Shown: positions 17,276 to 28,971 of the stretch, in pieces | Layout: each line of letters opens with the position of its first letter | Numbering within the stretch: the stretch's first letter is position 1 | Source of the DNA: Micromonospora pallida | Lineage (GTDB): Bacteria; Actinomycetota; Actinomycetes; Mycobacteriales; Micromonosporaceae | Direction: 5' to 3' | DNA length: 64,000 bases | Assembly: GCF_900090325.1 (NCBI RefSeq) | Contig: NZ_FMHW01000002.1 | Span: 496,001-560,000 of the forward strand | Notes under the pieces: model-generated | The model's input: the letters and a program-made list of their open reading frames with translations, nothing else | Databases searched by the model: none | Told to the model about the DNA's origin: nothing | Made by a program: the position numbers and the translations under genes

Positions 17276-18136
17276 TCAGGGGGCGGGGCGCAGGTCGTGG
17301 CGGGCGGCCCAGACCTGGGCGGAGATGTCGGCGAGCAGCCGGCAGGCGTCGTCGTCGGAGTCCTGACCTCGGGCGAGGTCAGTGGTGGTGCAGACGGCGA
17401 GCACGTACGGGGGCGCGTCGTCGGGCAGGACCACGCCGACGCCGTGCCGGACGCCGGTCACCCAGCCGTTCTTGTGGGCGATGCGGACCCCGGTGGGCAG
17501 TCCGGCGGGGAGGTCGTCGCGGATCTGTTGGGCGCAGAGCACGTCGAGCATGGTGGCGCAGCTCGTCGGGGTGGCGAGGGAGCCGGGGCGGGTGGCGCCG
17601 AGGGCGAGCGCGCCGAGCAGGGCGGCGAGGTCGGCGGCGGTGACCAGGTTGGTGATGCCGGCTTCGCGGGCGACGGCGTCGTCGATGCCCCGTCCGGTGA
17701 CGCTGTGTCGGGCGCCGACCAGGGCCCAGACCTCGGCGACGGCGGGGAGGCCGACGTGGCCGAGGAGGATGTTGGTGGCGAGGTTGCTGGAGCGGACGAT
17801 CATGCGTTCGGCGAGCCAGCCCAGCGGGGCGGTCCGGTCGAGGCGCTGCCAGACGGCGTCGTCGTTGTCGTCGCCCGGGTTGACGGAGAAACGCGGCCCG
17901 TCGGGGTGGGCGGACGGGAAGTCATTGTGCACTGGCACCGGCGTGTCCGGGTCGAGGGTGCCGGCGTCGGCGGCCCGGTAGAGGGCGGCGAGGACGGCGA
18001 CCTTCATGGTGCTGGCCGCGTAGTGGGGGGCGTGTTCGGCGTGGGTCCAGGTGGGGGCGGCGTCGAGCCGGCCGACGTACGCCGAGACGGTGCCGGGGAC
18101 ACCGGCCAGACGGGCGTCGAGGTCGTCCCAGATCAT
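17276..18136 (-). CDS. class A beta-lactamase-like serine hydrolase, no signal peptide
   Basis: A 286-residue penicillin-binding/beta-lactamase fold. The nucleophile motif S-x-x-K appears as ASTMK (Ser42, Lys45), the second motif as SSN in [11 protein letters not shown] (~116-118), and the third K-[ST]-G-like motif as HKNGWVTG. Asn in place of Ser/Thr in the third motif and the missing signal sequence argue against a secreted resistance enzyme. It could be a cytoplasmic esterase or peptidase. The start [12 protein letters not shown] is typical of the actinobacterial subgroup. It lies 64 bp after typA in the same direction. Confidence 0.82.
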   Translation of the reverse strand: MIWDDLDARLAGVPGTVSAYVGRLDAAPTWTHAEHAPHYAASTMKVAVLAALYRAADAGTLDPDTPVPVHNDFPSAHPDGPRFSVNPGDDNDDAVWQRLDRTAPLGWLAERMIVRSSNLATNILLGHVGLPAVAEVWALVGARHSVTGRGIDDAVAREAGITNLVTAADLAALLGALALGATRPGSLATPTSCATMLDVLCAQQIRDDLPAGLPTGVRIAHKNGWVTGVRHGVGVVLPDDAPPYVLAVCTTTDLARGQDSDDDACRLLADISAQVWAARHDLRPAP

Positions 18137-18199
18137 GGCGGTGACCGTAGCCGATCGCCGGGGGTCGCGGGGGCCGGCGTGGCCCCCGCGACCGGTGGT

Positions 18200-20068
<1,869 letters not shown>

Positions 20069-20202
20069 GGTCTCCATCCTCTCGTCCGCCGGATCAGGGG
20101 CGGAGTCGGGGTCACCCCGGAGTCGGCCCGGATCTCCAGTGAAACTTCTGTCACACTCGGTACTGATGCTGGCATGCTGACGGTCGTGTGTCGGGGGCTT
20201 GA

Positions 20203-21708
20203 GTGCACGATCTCGTGAACCTGCTGGAACACCTGCCGACCGAGCTGATCTACCTGGTCGCGGCGTTGATCGTCGCTGGGGAGACAGCGCTGCTGATCGG
20301 CCTGGTCGCGCCGGGCGAGGCGACGCTGCTGCTGGTGGGGTTTCTCTCCTTCACCGGCACGCTGCGCCTGGGCCCCGCGCTGCTGGTCATGATCACTGCG
20401 GCGGTGCTGGGGGACACCCTGGCCTACCGGTCGGGTCGCCGGTATGGTCCCCGGCTGCGCGCGTCCCGGTGGGGTGCCCGGGTCGGGGCGCAGCGGTGGG
20501 GCCGCGCCGACGCGATGCTCGACCGGTTGGGCGGGCGGGGGGTGTTCGCGGCCCGCTGGGTGGCGTTCGCCCGCACCCTGGTGCCCCGGCTGGCGGGGGC
20601 GGCGGGGATGCCGTACCGCCGGTTCCTGCCGTGGAACGTCGGCGGCGTGGTCACCTGGGTGGGCGGCTCGGTGCTGGTTGGTTACCTGGCCGGCGAGTCG
20701 TACGAGACGGTCTCGGCGTATCTGGGACGGGCCACCGGCGCGGTGCTGGTGCTGGCCGGGTGCGTGCTGGCGATCGTGCTGGTCGGCCGCTGGCTGGGAC
20801 GCAATCCGGACCCGGTGCGGGCGCTGTTCGACCGGGCTATGTCGGTGCCGCCGCTGAGCTGGGTGACCCGCCGGTACGGGATCCTGCTGTTCCTGCTCGG
20901 CACCCGGATCGGGTCGACCTGGGCGCTGCTGTTGAACCTGACCGTCGGGTTGGCCCTGCTGTTCGGCGCCGGACTGGCGATCGCCTGGCTGCTCGACGCG
21001 GTGGTCCGGCACAGCGGCCTGGCCGCGGTGGACGCGGCGATCGCGCAGTGGTTCGCGGCCCGGCGTACGCCGGGGGCGGTGGACGTCACCCTGGCCGTGG
21101 TGTCGGCGTTCCGGGGGCCGGTGCTGATCGCCCTGATCGCCCTGGTCGCCGGGGTGCTGGCCTGGCGGCGGCGGACCTACCGGGCGGATCTGCTCGGCCT
21201 GCTCGGGACGGTGGGGGCGTTCGTGCCGCCGGTGGTGCTGGGCGTGGTGGCCGACCTCACCTCGTCGTCGGAGGCACTGCTGTTTCCCGCCCAGAACGCG
21301 GTGGTCTCGGCGGGGTTGTGCACCCTGGCCTGGCTAGTGGCGCGGGGGGCCCGCTGGCCGGTGGCGGTGGCGCTGTGGACGGGTGCGGCCGTCGGTATCG
21401 CCGGTGTCGGGCTGGCCCGGCTCTATCTGGGCCTGAGTCCGGCCAGCGGAACGGTCAGCTCGATCCTGCTGGGCGTGCTCTGGACGGTGGTCTTCGTGGT
21501 GGCCTGGGCGACCCGGGACCGCGCCCAGCGCGCCGACGGTGTGCCGGCCGTCCCCCACGTGCCCGCACCGACCGACGTGGACGCACCGGCCGACGTGCCC
21601 GCTCCGGCCGACGTGCCCGCTCCGGCCGGCGACGACCGTGCCGTCGGTTCGCCGCTGGGCGGCGGGGACGACAACGGGGCTGCTGAGGTTTCGGCAAACG
21701 TTGGGTGA
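20203..21708 (+). CDS. DedA domain fused to degenerate PAP2-like domain
   Basis: A 501-residue polytopic membrane protein. Residues ~1-200 are a DedA/SNARE-assoc domain ([50 protein letters not shown]), the family of lipid scramblases/flippases. Residues ~235-450 have the six-helix layout of PAP2 phosphatases, but the catalytic motifs are changed: the expected PSGH reads PAQNA, and the SR-x5-H-x3-D region reads [12 protein letters not shown], so both catalytic histidines are absent. The C-terminal 60 residues are a disordered tail with an ADVPAP repeat. GTG 20203 is used. Catalytic loss suggests a transport or scaffolding role. Confidence 0.82.
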   Translation: MHDLVNLLEHLPTELIYLVAALIVAGETALLIGLVAPGEATLLLVGFLSFTGTLRLGPALLVMITAAVLGDTLAYRSGRRYGPRLRASRWGARVGAQRWGRADAMLDRLGGRGVFAARWVAFARTLVPRLAGAAGMPYRRFLPWNVGGVVTWVGGSVLVGYLAGESYETVSAYLGRATGAVLVLAGCVLAIVLVGRWLGRNPDPVRALFDRAMSVPPLSWVTRRYGILLFLLGTRIGSTWALLLNLTVGLALLFGAGLAIAWLLDAVVRHSGLAAVDAAIAQWFAARRTPGAVDVTLAVVSAFRGPVLIALIALVAGVLAWRRRTYRADLLGLLGTVGAFVPPVVLGVVADLTSSSEALLFPAQNAVVSAGLCTLAWLVARGARWPVAVALWTGAAVGIAGVGLARLYLGLSPASGTVSSILLGVLWTVVFVVAWATRDRAQRADGVPAVPHVPAPTDVDAPADVPAPADVPAPAGDDRAVGSPLGGGDDNGAAEVSANVG

Positions 21709-21808
21709 ACTCCAGGTGGCCGGAAGGTTGCCAACGTCGATCGGTCTGGCGAGGATCACGGGGGCGGTCACGTCCCGGTGACCTCCCCGGCGACGAAGGA
21801 GTCCCCTC

Positions 21809-23284
21809 ATGTCCGACGTGAACCGGCGTGGCCTGCTGCGCGGCGCGGCCGCGGTGGCCGGTGGCGCCGTCCTCGGTGGCCCGTTCCTCGGGTTCGTGGC
21901 CCGCGACGCGGCGGGTGCGGCCGGCCGCCGGCCACGCCCCCGGCCGACCCTGGAAGCGGTGCCCGACCTGCGGGACGGCAAGGTCCGCCTCTGGCTGCCC
22001 GACGGGTTCCGGTACCGGTCCTTCCACGACACCGAGTTCCCGGTGACCCTCGACGACGGCACCGCCCTGCCCGGCCGGCACGACGGTATGGGCGCCTTCC
22101 CAGGGCCCGGCGGCACCGTGCGGCTGGTCCGCAACCACGAGGTCGGTGGGCCCATCCCGGCCTTCGGCAACCCTGCCGAGGCGTACGACCCGATGGCCCC
22201 GGGTGGCACCACCACCGTCGAGGTGACCCGGTTCGGTGAGGTCCGGCGCTCCTGGACCAGCCTCAACGGCACCATGATGAACTGCTCCGGCGGGCGGATG
22301 CCGTGGGGTAGCTGGATCACCTGCGAGGAGACGGTCAACGGGCCGGACGTCGGCTCCGACTACACGGGCGCGCCGAACGTGCCGCTGACCAAGCGGCACG
22401 GCTTCGTCTTCGAGGTGCCCGCCGACGGGCGCAGTGACCGGCAGCCGGTGACCGCCGCCGGCCGGTTCTGCCACGAGTCGGTGGCGTACGACCCGCGTGG
22501 CGGACATCTCTACCTGACCGAGGACAACTTCGGCTACGCGTCCGGCTTCTACCGGTACACCCCGCCGACGGACCCGATGCGGACCGGCCGGCTGGCCGAT
22601 GGGGGCCGCTTGCAGATGCTCGCGGTGCGGGGCCGACCCAACCGGGACCTGGCCGCCACGCAGCGGCGGCACGCGACCTATCCGGTGGAGTGGGTCGACA
22701 TCGACGATCCCGCGCCGTCGTTCCCGTACACGCCGGGGCAGCCCGCGCCGACCCCCAACGACACCGCGCTGACCCACGTGGCGCGGCAGGGCTGGGCGCA
22801 GGGCGCGGCGTACTTCTCCCGGCTGGAGGGGGCGGTGTACGACGACGGGGTGGTCTACTTCACCGCCACCCAGGGCGGTGGCCCGGCGGAGACGTCGGTC
22901 GGGCCGATCGCCGACGGGTACGGCAACGGGCACGGCCAGGTGTGGGCGTACGACTGCCGGTCGCAGGTGCTGCGCCTGGTGTACGAGTCGCCCGGCCCGG
23001 ACGTGCTGGACTTCCCGGACAACGTCACCACCAGCCCGCGCGGCACGTTGGTGGTCTGCGAGGACAACACGTCGGACAACTTCATCCGGGGGCTGACCCC
23101 GCGTGGGGAGCTGTTCGACATCGCCCTGAATCGGCTGACCAGCAGCACCGGCGCGGACCGGTCCAACGACGAGTTCGCCGGGTCGACGTTCAGCCCGGAC
23201 GGGCACACCCTGTTCGTCAACATCCAGGCCAGCCGGGGGATGACCTTCGCGATCTGGGGTGACTGGGCCCGGATCGGCGTCTGA
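21809..23284 (+). CDS. Tat-exported PhoX-family (DUF839) phosphatase-like protein
   Basis: A 491-residue protein with a Tat signal (NRRGLLRGAAAVAGG, then Ala-rich cleavage region about residue 38). The body is a DUF839/PhoX beta-propeller: LVRNHEVGG, NCSGGRMPWGSWITCEET, GHLYLTEDN, YFTATQGGGP and CEDNTSDNFIRG. PhoX enzymes are Ca/Fe phosphatases whose iron ligand is a Cys in the CSGG-type motif and whose Glu residues sit in T-C-E-E and Y-L-T-E-D. Those residues are present, so an active secreted phosphatase is plausible. A GGAG-type site precedes the ATG. It ends at a strong bidirectional hairpin. Confidence 0.9.
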   Translation: MSDVNRRGLLRGAAAVAGGAVLGGPFLGFVARDAAGAAGRRPRPRPTLEAVPDLRDGKVRLWLPDGFRYRSFHDTEFPVTLDDGTALPGRHDGMGAFPGPGGTVRLVRNHEVGGPIPAFGNPAEAYDPMAPGGTTTVEVTRFGEVRRSWTSLNGTMMNCSGGRMPWGSWITCEETVNGPDVGSDYTGAPNVPLTKRHGFVFEVPADGRSDRQPVTAAGRFCHESVAYDPRGGHLYLTEDNFGYASGFYRYTPPTDPMRTGRLADGGRLQMLAVRGRPNRDLAATQRRHATYPVEWVDIDDPAPSFPYTPGQPAPTPNDTALTHVARQGWAQGAAYFSRLEGAVYDDGVVYFTATQGGGPAETSVGPIADGYGNGHGQVWAYDCRSQVLRLVYESPGPDVLDFPDNVTTSPRGTLVVCEDNTSDNFIRGLTPRGELFDIALNRLTSSTGADRSNDEFAGSTFSPDGHTLFVNIQASRGMTFAIWGDWARIGV

Positions 23285-23288
23285 CAGG

Positions 23289-23325
23289 CCCCGGTGGGTG
23301 GCCGGCCGACGGCCACCCACCGGGG
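23289..23325. terminator. bidirectional terminator between phoX-like and MMPL genes
   Basis: CCCCGGTGGGTGGCCG (23289-23304) and CGGCCACCCACCGGGG (23310-23325) form a perfect 16-bp stem with a 5-nt loop between two convergent genes. Confidence 0.9.
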
Positions 23326-23327
23326 GA

Positions 23328-25453
23328 TCACTCCCGGGCGGTCACCGCTTCCCGGTCGGTGGCGGCGTCGGTGGCGGGTTCCGGGCGGATGCGGCCCGGC
23401 CACCAGAACCGGTCGCTGAGCAGGAACGCCAGCGCCGGCACCAGGACGGTACGGACCAGCAGGGTGTCGAGCAGGACACCGACGCAGACGATGACCCCGA
23501 TCTGGGTGAGCAGGATCAACGGCAGTACGCCGAGGACGGCGAAGACCGCGGCGAGCAGCACCCCGGCGCTGGTGATGACCCCGCCGGTCACCCGCAGCGC
23601 GGAGAGCGTGCCGGCCCGGGTGCCGACCCGCCGGGCGTCCTCCCGGGCCCGGGTGACCAGGAAGATGTTGTAGTCCACGCCGAGGGCCACCAGGAACACG
23701 AACGCGATCAGCAGGACCCCGCTGTCCAGCGCCGGGAACCCGAGCACGTGGTCGAAGAGCAGCCAGGCCGCGCCGAGGCTGGCGAAGAACGACGCCACCA
23801 CGGTGAGCACCAGCAGCAGTGGCGCGAGCAGGCCGCGCAGCAGCACCACCAGGACCGCGAGGACCAGCAGCAGGATGATCGGCAGGATGAGCCGCCGGTC
23901 CCGGCTGTCGGCCGCGTCGGAGTCGTACGTCGCGGCGACCGTGCCGCCGACCACGGCGCCGGGGAACTCCGCGACGCCGTCGAGGGGCGGCGGCGCGGAG
24001 CCGGGGACGGCGGCGACGGCGTCCCGCAGCGCCTTGACGGCGCGGTCGGAGGCGGCGGTGCCGGGTTCGGCGGCCAGGACCACGTCGACCTGGGCGACGG
24101 TCTGGCCGGCGTCGCCGGGGCGGGCGGAGGAGACCCCCGGTACGGCCGCGGCGGCCTCGGTGACCGCCCGCACTGCGGCGGGGGTGGTGAGGACGGCGAC
24201 CGGCTGGGTGGCCCCGGCGGGGAACGCCCCGGCGAGGGTCTTCGCCCCGGCGACCGCCTCCGGTTCCACCCGGAACTGCTCGGTCTCGGACAGGCCGGTG
24301 CGGATGCCGAGCCCACCCAGCGCCAGCGCGGCGAGCAGGAGCGTGGCCAGCGCGGCGACCGGCAACGGCCGGCGGACGACGGCTGCGCCGAGCCGCCCCC
24401 AGAGCCTCCCCTCGCGGGCGGCAGCGCCGACGCGGGGCACGAACGGCCAGAACAGCCCCGGCCGAGGAGCACCAGCGCGGCGGGGAGGACGAGCAGCGCG
24501 GCGAGCATGGCCAGCACCACGCCGGTGGCGCAGGCCACGGCGAGCGCCCGGTTGGTCTCCTGTTCGGACAGCAGCAGGGTGAGCACCCCGAGCACGACGG
24601 TGCCGCCGCTGGCCAGGATCGGTTCGGCGGTGCGGCGCAGCGCGGCGCGCATCGCGGCGAATCGGTCGGCGTCGCGGCGCAGTTCCTCCCGGTAGCGGGC
24701 GATGAGCAGCAGGGCGTAGTCGGTGGCGGCGCCGAAGACCAGCACGCTGGCGATGCCGGTGACCTCGCCGCTCTGGAGGTTGATGCCGACCGCCGGGACG
24801 ATGATCTCGACGGCCCGCAGGGTGAGCTGTTCGGTGGCGGCGACGACGGCCAGCGGCACCAGCCACAGGAACGGGCTGCGGTAGGTGACGAGCAGCAGCA
24901 CCGCCACCACACCGGCGGTGACCGCGAGGAGGGTGACGTCCGCGCCGTCGAAGACCCGGGTCAGGTCGGCGACGAAGGCCGGGGCTCCGGTGACCTCGAC
25001 GGTCAGCGGGGCGGGCAGGGCGCCCAGCGCGTCCCGCAGCACACCGACGCGTTCGGCGACCGCCTCTGGTCCGTCGACGCTGGACACCGGCACGACCAGC
25101 AGGGCCACCGTGCCGTCCGGGGAGACCTGCGGCGGAGGGATCCGACCGCCGACGGCGTACCGGCCCAGGGTGCCGGCGGTGTCGGTGACCCGGTCCCGGT
25201 CGGCTCCGGTGAGCGGGCCGCCGTCGGCGCGGCTGACCACCACGATCGCCGGCTGGACGTCGCGCGACGGTAGCTGCTGCTGGAGGCGTTCGGCCTGGGT
25301 GGACTGCCACTCGACGGACAGGCCGGTGGTGGAGACGGGGGCGGGGTTGTCGGGCCGGGTCAGCCCGAAGACGGCCCCGCCGAGCACGATCGCGGCCGCC
25401 ACGGTGAGCCACGCGGCCAGCCGGCCACGGGCGACGCGGGTGAAGACGGACAT
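23328..25453 (-). CDS. MMPL-family transporter (RND superfamily), -1 frameshift in the middle
   Basis: A 708-residue MMPL transporter after repair. It has two copies of the RND unit, each one helix, a periplasmic domain and five or six helices. The first copy reads LAAWLTVAAAIVLGG, then VLVFGAATDYALLLIARYREEL. The second contains DSGVLLIAFVFLVALGVDYNIFLVTRAREDAR. The conserved Asp in DYALLL and DYNIFLV are the proton-relay positions. The halves lie in different frames, joined at a four-C run at 24456-24459 (LVLLGRG to LFWPFVP) where five bases are needed. GGGAGG precedes the ATG at 25453. The divergent MarR gene and the palindrome between them suggest repression by that protein and a drug or lipid export role. 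Confidence 0.88.
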
Positions 25454-25495
25454 CGGGATGCCTCCCGGTCTCGGGACAGGGAAATACCCCGGTCA

Positions 25496-25508
25496 TCAAG
25501 TATCTTGA
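25496..25508. promoter_or_regulatory. candidate MarR operator
   Basis: TCAAG-TAT-CTTGA is a perfect 5-bp inverted repeat with a 3-bp spacer, centred in the 122-bp gap between the divergent MMPL and MarR genes. TCAAG...CTTGA half-sites are characteristic of MarR-family repressors. Confidence 0.65.
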
Positions 25509-25575
25509 CGGCCGAGATTATCGGCTGCTGGGTTAAGCTGCAACCGGGACAACGACGGGGGAGACGCGACGCAAC

Positions 25576-26106
25576 GTGGCAGGGCACGGCATGTACCGGC
25601 GACGCGACACCCGACGGGACCACCTGGCCGCCGAGATCACCAACAACCTCCGGCGGTACGCGGTGGACGCCCAGCACGTCGGCCACGCCTTTGCCGGCCG
25701 GCACGGACTCGGCGGCACCGACCTCCAGGCGTTGATCGCGGTGATGGACGCCGAACTGCGCGGCGAACCGATCACCCCCGGCCGCCTCGGCGAGCAGCTC
25801 GACCTCTCCTCCGGCTCGGTGACTGCCCTGGTCGACCGCCTCGAACGGGCCGGACACATCCGCCGCGACCGGGACCCCACCGACCGGCGCAAGATTCTGC
25901 TGCACTACGCCGAGCGGGGCGCCGCCGTGGCGACGGAGTTCTTCCAGCCGCTCGGCGCGCGCACCGACGCAGTGGTGGCCGGGTTCACCGACGACGAGCT
26001 GGAGGTCGTGCACCGGTTCATGGTGGGGATGAGCGCCTCGCTGCGGCAGCACCGCGACGACGTCCGCGCCGCCCGGCCCGAGCCACCCCGACGCCGGGCG
26101 GAGTAG
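25576..26106 (+). CDS. MarR-family transcriptional regulator
   Basis: A 176-residue winged-helix regulator. The recognition region is GRLGEQLDLSSGSVTALVDRLERAGHIRRDRDPTDRRK, where the final D-x-x-D-R-R-K is the MarR wing signature. Flanking helices (LQALIAVMDAEL, FTDDELEVVHRFM) form the dimer interface. GTG 25576 or ATG 25591 could be the start. It is divergent from the MMPL transporter and directly abuts the CocE-type hydrolase gene (stop and ATG adjacent), so it probably controls both. Confidence 0.9.
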   Translation: MAGHGMYRRRDTRRDHLAAEITNNLRRYAVDAQHVGHAFAGRHGLGGTDLQALIAVMDAELRGEPITPGRLGEQLDLSSGSVTALVDRLERAGHIRRDRDPTDRRKILLHYAERGAAVATEFFQPLGARTDAVVAGFTDDELEVVHRFMVGMSASLRQHRDDVRAARPEPPRRRAE

Positions 26107-27774
26107 ATGCTCACCCGGCTTGCCACCGGCCTGCTGCGGCTGCCCCCGTCCCGGGCCCGGGTCACCCTGACCCGGGACGTCCCGGTGCGGGTCCGCGACG
26201 GCGTGCCGCTGCGCACCGACCACTACGCCCCCGACCCGTCCGACGCGCCCACCGTGCTCATCCGCACCCCGTACGGGCGGGGCGGGCCGATGCGGCTGCT
26301 CGGCCGGCTCGTCGCCGCCCACGGCTACCACGTGGTCATCCAGTCCTGCCGGGGCACCCACGGCTCCGGCGGCACCTTCGAGCCCTTCCTGCACGAGCGC
26401 GCCGACGGCCTGGACACCCTCGACTGGCTGCGCCGGCAACCCTGGTACACCGGCGCGTTCGGCATGTTCGGCGCCAGCTACCAGGGCTTCGTGCAGTGGG
26501 CGCTGGCCGCCGAGGCCGGCGACGAACTGCGCGCGATGGTCGCCGTGGTGACCGCGTCCACCACCCGCGACTCCACCTACGCGGGCGAGTCGTTCTCCCT
26601 GGACACCGTGCTGACCTGGGCGGAACTGCTCCAGGCGCAGACCGTGCCCTGGCTGGCCCGGCAGTGGGAACTCAAACGCGGCCAGCCCCGGCTCGCCGCC
26701 GCGCTGGCCCACCTGCCGCTGGCCGAGGCGGACCGGATCGCCACCGGGGTGACCATCCCGTTCTTCCAGGAGTGGCTGCGCCACCACACCCCCGACGCCA
26801 CCTACTGGCGGGACCGGGTCTTCGACCGCCGGCTCGCCGAGGTATGCGCCCCGGTGCTGATGGTCAGCGGCTGGCACGACATCTTCCTGCCCGCCCAGCT
26901 CGCCGACCACGCCGTGCTGCGCGCCGCCGGCATCCCGAGCCGGCTCACCATCGGCCCCTGGACGCACGGCAGCCCCGGGCTGCTGCTCACCGCCTTGCGG
27001 GAGGGACTGGACTGGCTCGACACCCACCTCGCCGGCCGTCGCCCCGTCGGCGATGTTCCGCCCGGCGGGCGTACGCGTCCCGGCGGGGCCGCCTCCGACG
27101 CCGCCCCGGTGCGGGTGCACGTCGGTGGGGACGGCGGTGGCTGGCGGGACCTGCCGGACTGGCCGCCGCCGAGCGGATCGAGCAGGTGGCACCTGCACCC
27201 CGACGCGGCGCTGCGCCCCGAACCGCCGGCGCCGTCGACCCCGGACCGCTTCCGGTACGACCCGGCCGACCCGACCCCGTCGCTCGGCGGGCCGCTGCTG
27301 GTCGCCCAACGGGCCGGGCCGGTGGACAACCGTCCGGTCGAGGCCCGACCGGACGTGCTCACCTACACCAGCGCACCGCTGACCGCGCCGCTGGAGGTCG
27401 TCGGTCCGGTCCACGCCGAGGTGTACGTCCGCAGCGAACTGGCCTACCTGGACGTCTTCGTCCGGCTCTGCGACGTGGACCCGCGCGGCCGCTCCTGGAA
27501 CGTCTGCGACGGACTGGTGCGGCTCTGGCCGGACCGCTTCCCGACCGACGACTCCGGCGCGGTGCGGGTACCGGTGCCGCTCTGGCCGGTGGCGCACCGA
27601 TTCGCCGCCGGTCACCGGCTGCGCGTCCAGGTCACCGGCGGCGCGCACCCCCGCTACGCGCGCAACCCCGGGACCGGCGAGCCGCTCGGCACGGCGGTCA
27701 CCCTGCGAGCCGGGTGGCGGGAAGTGCTGCACGACCCGGCGCACCCCTCGGTGGTGCACCTACCCGTGCCTTGA
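26107..27774 (+). CDS. CocE/NonD-family serine hydrolase (S15 X-Pro dipeptidase-like)
   Basis: A 555-residue alpha/beta hydrolase with a C-terminal jelly-roll domain. The nucleophile elbow is MFGASYQGFVQW, the catalytic Asp region VSGWHDIFLPAQ and the His region TIGPWTHGS; YVVIQSCRG-like and RTPYGRGG motifs mark the oxyanion region. The last ~200 residues (YTSAPLTAPLEVVGPVHAEVY, FVRLCDVDPRGRSWNV) are the PepX C-terminal domain. Members hydrolyse cocaine-like esters, beta-lactams or acyl peptides. No signal peptide is seen. It is translationally coupled to the MarR gene. Confidence 0.9.
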   Translation: MLTRLATGLLRLPPSRARVTLTRDVPVRVRDGVPLRTDHYAPDPSDAPTVLIRTPYGRGGPMRLLGRLVAAHGYHVVIQSCRGTHGSGGTFEPFLHERADGLDTLDWLRRQPWYTGAFGMFGASYQGFVQWALAAEAGDELRAMVAVVTASTTRDSTYAGESFSLDTVLTWAELLQAQTVPWLARQWELKRGQPRLAAALAHLPLAEADRIATGVTIPFFQEWLRHHTPDATYWRDRVFDRRLAEVCAPVLMVSGWHDIFLPAQLADHAVLRAAGIPSRLTIGPWTHGSPGLLLTALREGLDWLDTHLAGRRPVGDVPPGGRTRPGGAASDAAPVRVHVGGDGGGWRDLPDWPPPSGSSRWHLHPDAALRPEPPAPSTPDRFRYDPADPTPSLGGPLLVAQRAGPVDNRPVEARPDVLTYTSAPLTAPLEVVGPVHAEVYVRSELAYLDVFVRLCDVDPRGRSWNVCDGLVRLWPDRFPTDDSGAVRVPVPLWPVAHRFAAGHRLRVQVTGGAHPRYARNPGTGEPLGTAVTLRAGWREVLHDPAHPSVVHLPVP

Positions 27775-27781
27775 CGCACGC

Positions 27782-27814
27782 GGTGGCGGCGCCCCGACAG
27801 GGTGCGCCGCCACC
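27782..27814. terminator. bidirectional terminator between hydrolase and cold-shock genes
   Basis: GGTGGCGGCGC (27782-27792) pairs perfectly with GCGCCGCCACC (27804-27814) around an 11-nt loop, between convergent genes. Confidence 0.85.
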
Positions 27815-27822
27815 GGCACGGT

Positions 27823-28026
27823 CTACAGCGGGCGGACGTTGTCCGCCTGCGGACCCTTCTGACCCTGGGTCACCTCGAACTCGACCTTCTGTCCCTCGTT
27901 CAACTCACGGTAGCCACTCGTCGCGATCGCCGAGTAGTGGACGAAGACGTCCGGGCCCCCGCCGTCCTGCTCGATGAAGCCGAAGCCCTTTTCGGAGTTG
28001 AACCACTTGACCGTGCCGGTTGCCAT
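27823..28026 (-). CDS. cold-shock domain protein (CspA family)
   Basis: A 67-residue single cold-shock domain. RNP1 is GFGFIEQ and RNP2 VFVHYSAI, preceded by [13 protein letters not shown] and ending with [10 protein letters not shown]. Such proteins bind single-stranded RNA or DNA and act as RNA chaperones. The ATG at 28026 is chosen by family length, and GGGAGAGA lies just upstream on the minus strand. The roughly 100-nt upstream stretch may be a structured leader, as is common in csp genes, but I see no conserved cold box. Confidence 0.95.
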   Translation of the reverse strand: MATGTVKWFNSEKGFGFIEQDGGGPDVFVHYSAIATSGYRELNEGQKVEFEVTQGQKGPQADNVRPL

Positions 28027-28186
28027 GCATCTCTCCCTGTTGCCATGGGAGACCACCAGCGTCCGGCCGGTGATCGCCCTGTACCTCCCCGACAGTAACC
28101 GGCCCGGCCCCCGTACGCTGGCTGAAGTGCCGGGTCGAGACGCGAAACCGCCCCGCCGCCGCATCGATGGCGGCATGCTTGCCGGC

Positions 28187-28879
28187 ATGGACGCCGTGAC
28201 GCGTGCCGCCGCCGCGCTGCGGCGGGAGATCCACACGCCCGGGACCGGCCTCGACCGGCTGCGGCTGGTGCCGACCCCGCTGGTGCCCGAGGTACGGCTG
28301 CACGTGGCCGAGGACGCGATCCTCTGGTGGGCCCGGATGGAGGCCGCGGCCGGCCACCGGCTGCCCGCCCCGTACTGGGCCTCGGCCTGGGCGGGCGGCC
28401 AGGCGCTGGCCCGCTATTTGCTCGACCGTCCCCGGGTCGCGGCCGGACGCCGGGTGCTCGACCTGGCCTCCGGCTCGGGGCTGGTGGCGATCGCCGCCGC
28501 CCTCGCCGGGGCCGCGCGGGTCCGGGCCTGCGACATCGACCCGTACGCGGTGGCCGCCGTCGACGCCAACGCCCGCGCCAACCGGGTCGCTGTCGACAGC
28601 ACCGAGGCCGACCTGCTCGACACCGACGGCGGCGACGTCGACCTGCTGCTGGCCGGCGACGTCTTCTACGACCGGCCGATGGCCGACCGGGTGCTGCCCT
28701 TCCTCGAACGGGTCGCCGGCCGGGGCGTGGACGTGCTGGTCGGTGACCCCGGGCGGGGGCACCTCCCGGAGGGACGGCTGGAGACGCTGGCCGTCTACCA
28801 GGTGCCCAGCACCGAACCCGCCGACGAGGAGCCGGTGCGCCCGGTGCGGATCCTGCGCCCGTCCCGCCGTCCGGGGTGA
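28187..28879 (+). CDS. class I methyltransferase (ETFBKMT/nicotinamide-MTase-like)
   Basis: A 230-residue Methyltransf_16-type enzyme. The features are [24 protein letters not shown] motif [18 protein letters not shown], the acidic residue in RACDIDPYA and the post-motif [16 protein letters not shown]. Proteins with this pattern methylate lysines (for example in ETF-beta or ribosomal proteins); the target here is unknown. ATG 28187 is used; ATG 28175 would add four residues. It is divergent from the cold-shock gene. Confidence 0.83.
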   Translation: MDAVTRAAAALRREIHTPGTGLDRLRLVPTPLVPEVRLHVAEDAILWWARMEAAAGHRLPAPYWASAWAGGQALARYLLDRPRVAAGRRVLDLASGSGLVAIAAALAGAARVRACDIDPYAVAAVDANARANRVAVDSTEADLLDTDGGDVDLLLAGDVFYDRPMADRVLPFLERVAGRGVDVLVGDPGRGHLPEGRLETLAVYQVPSTEPADEEPVRPVRILRPSRRPG

Positions 28880-28971
28880 CCGGCGGCCCCGGGAAATCCG
28901 GGTGTTCTCAGGGAAAAGCCGGGGCTGACGCCCCATGTGTACGGTGGCGGTCGCGGCCTAGATTCGTCGGC

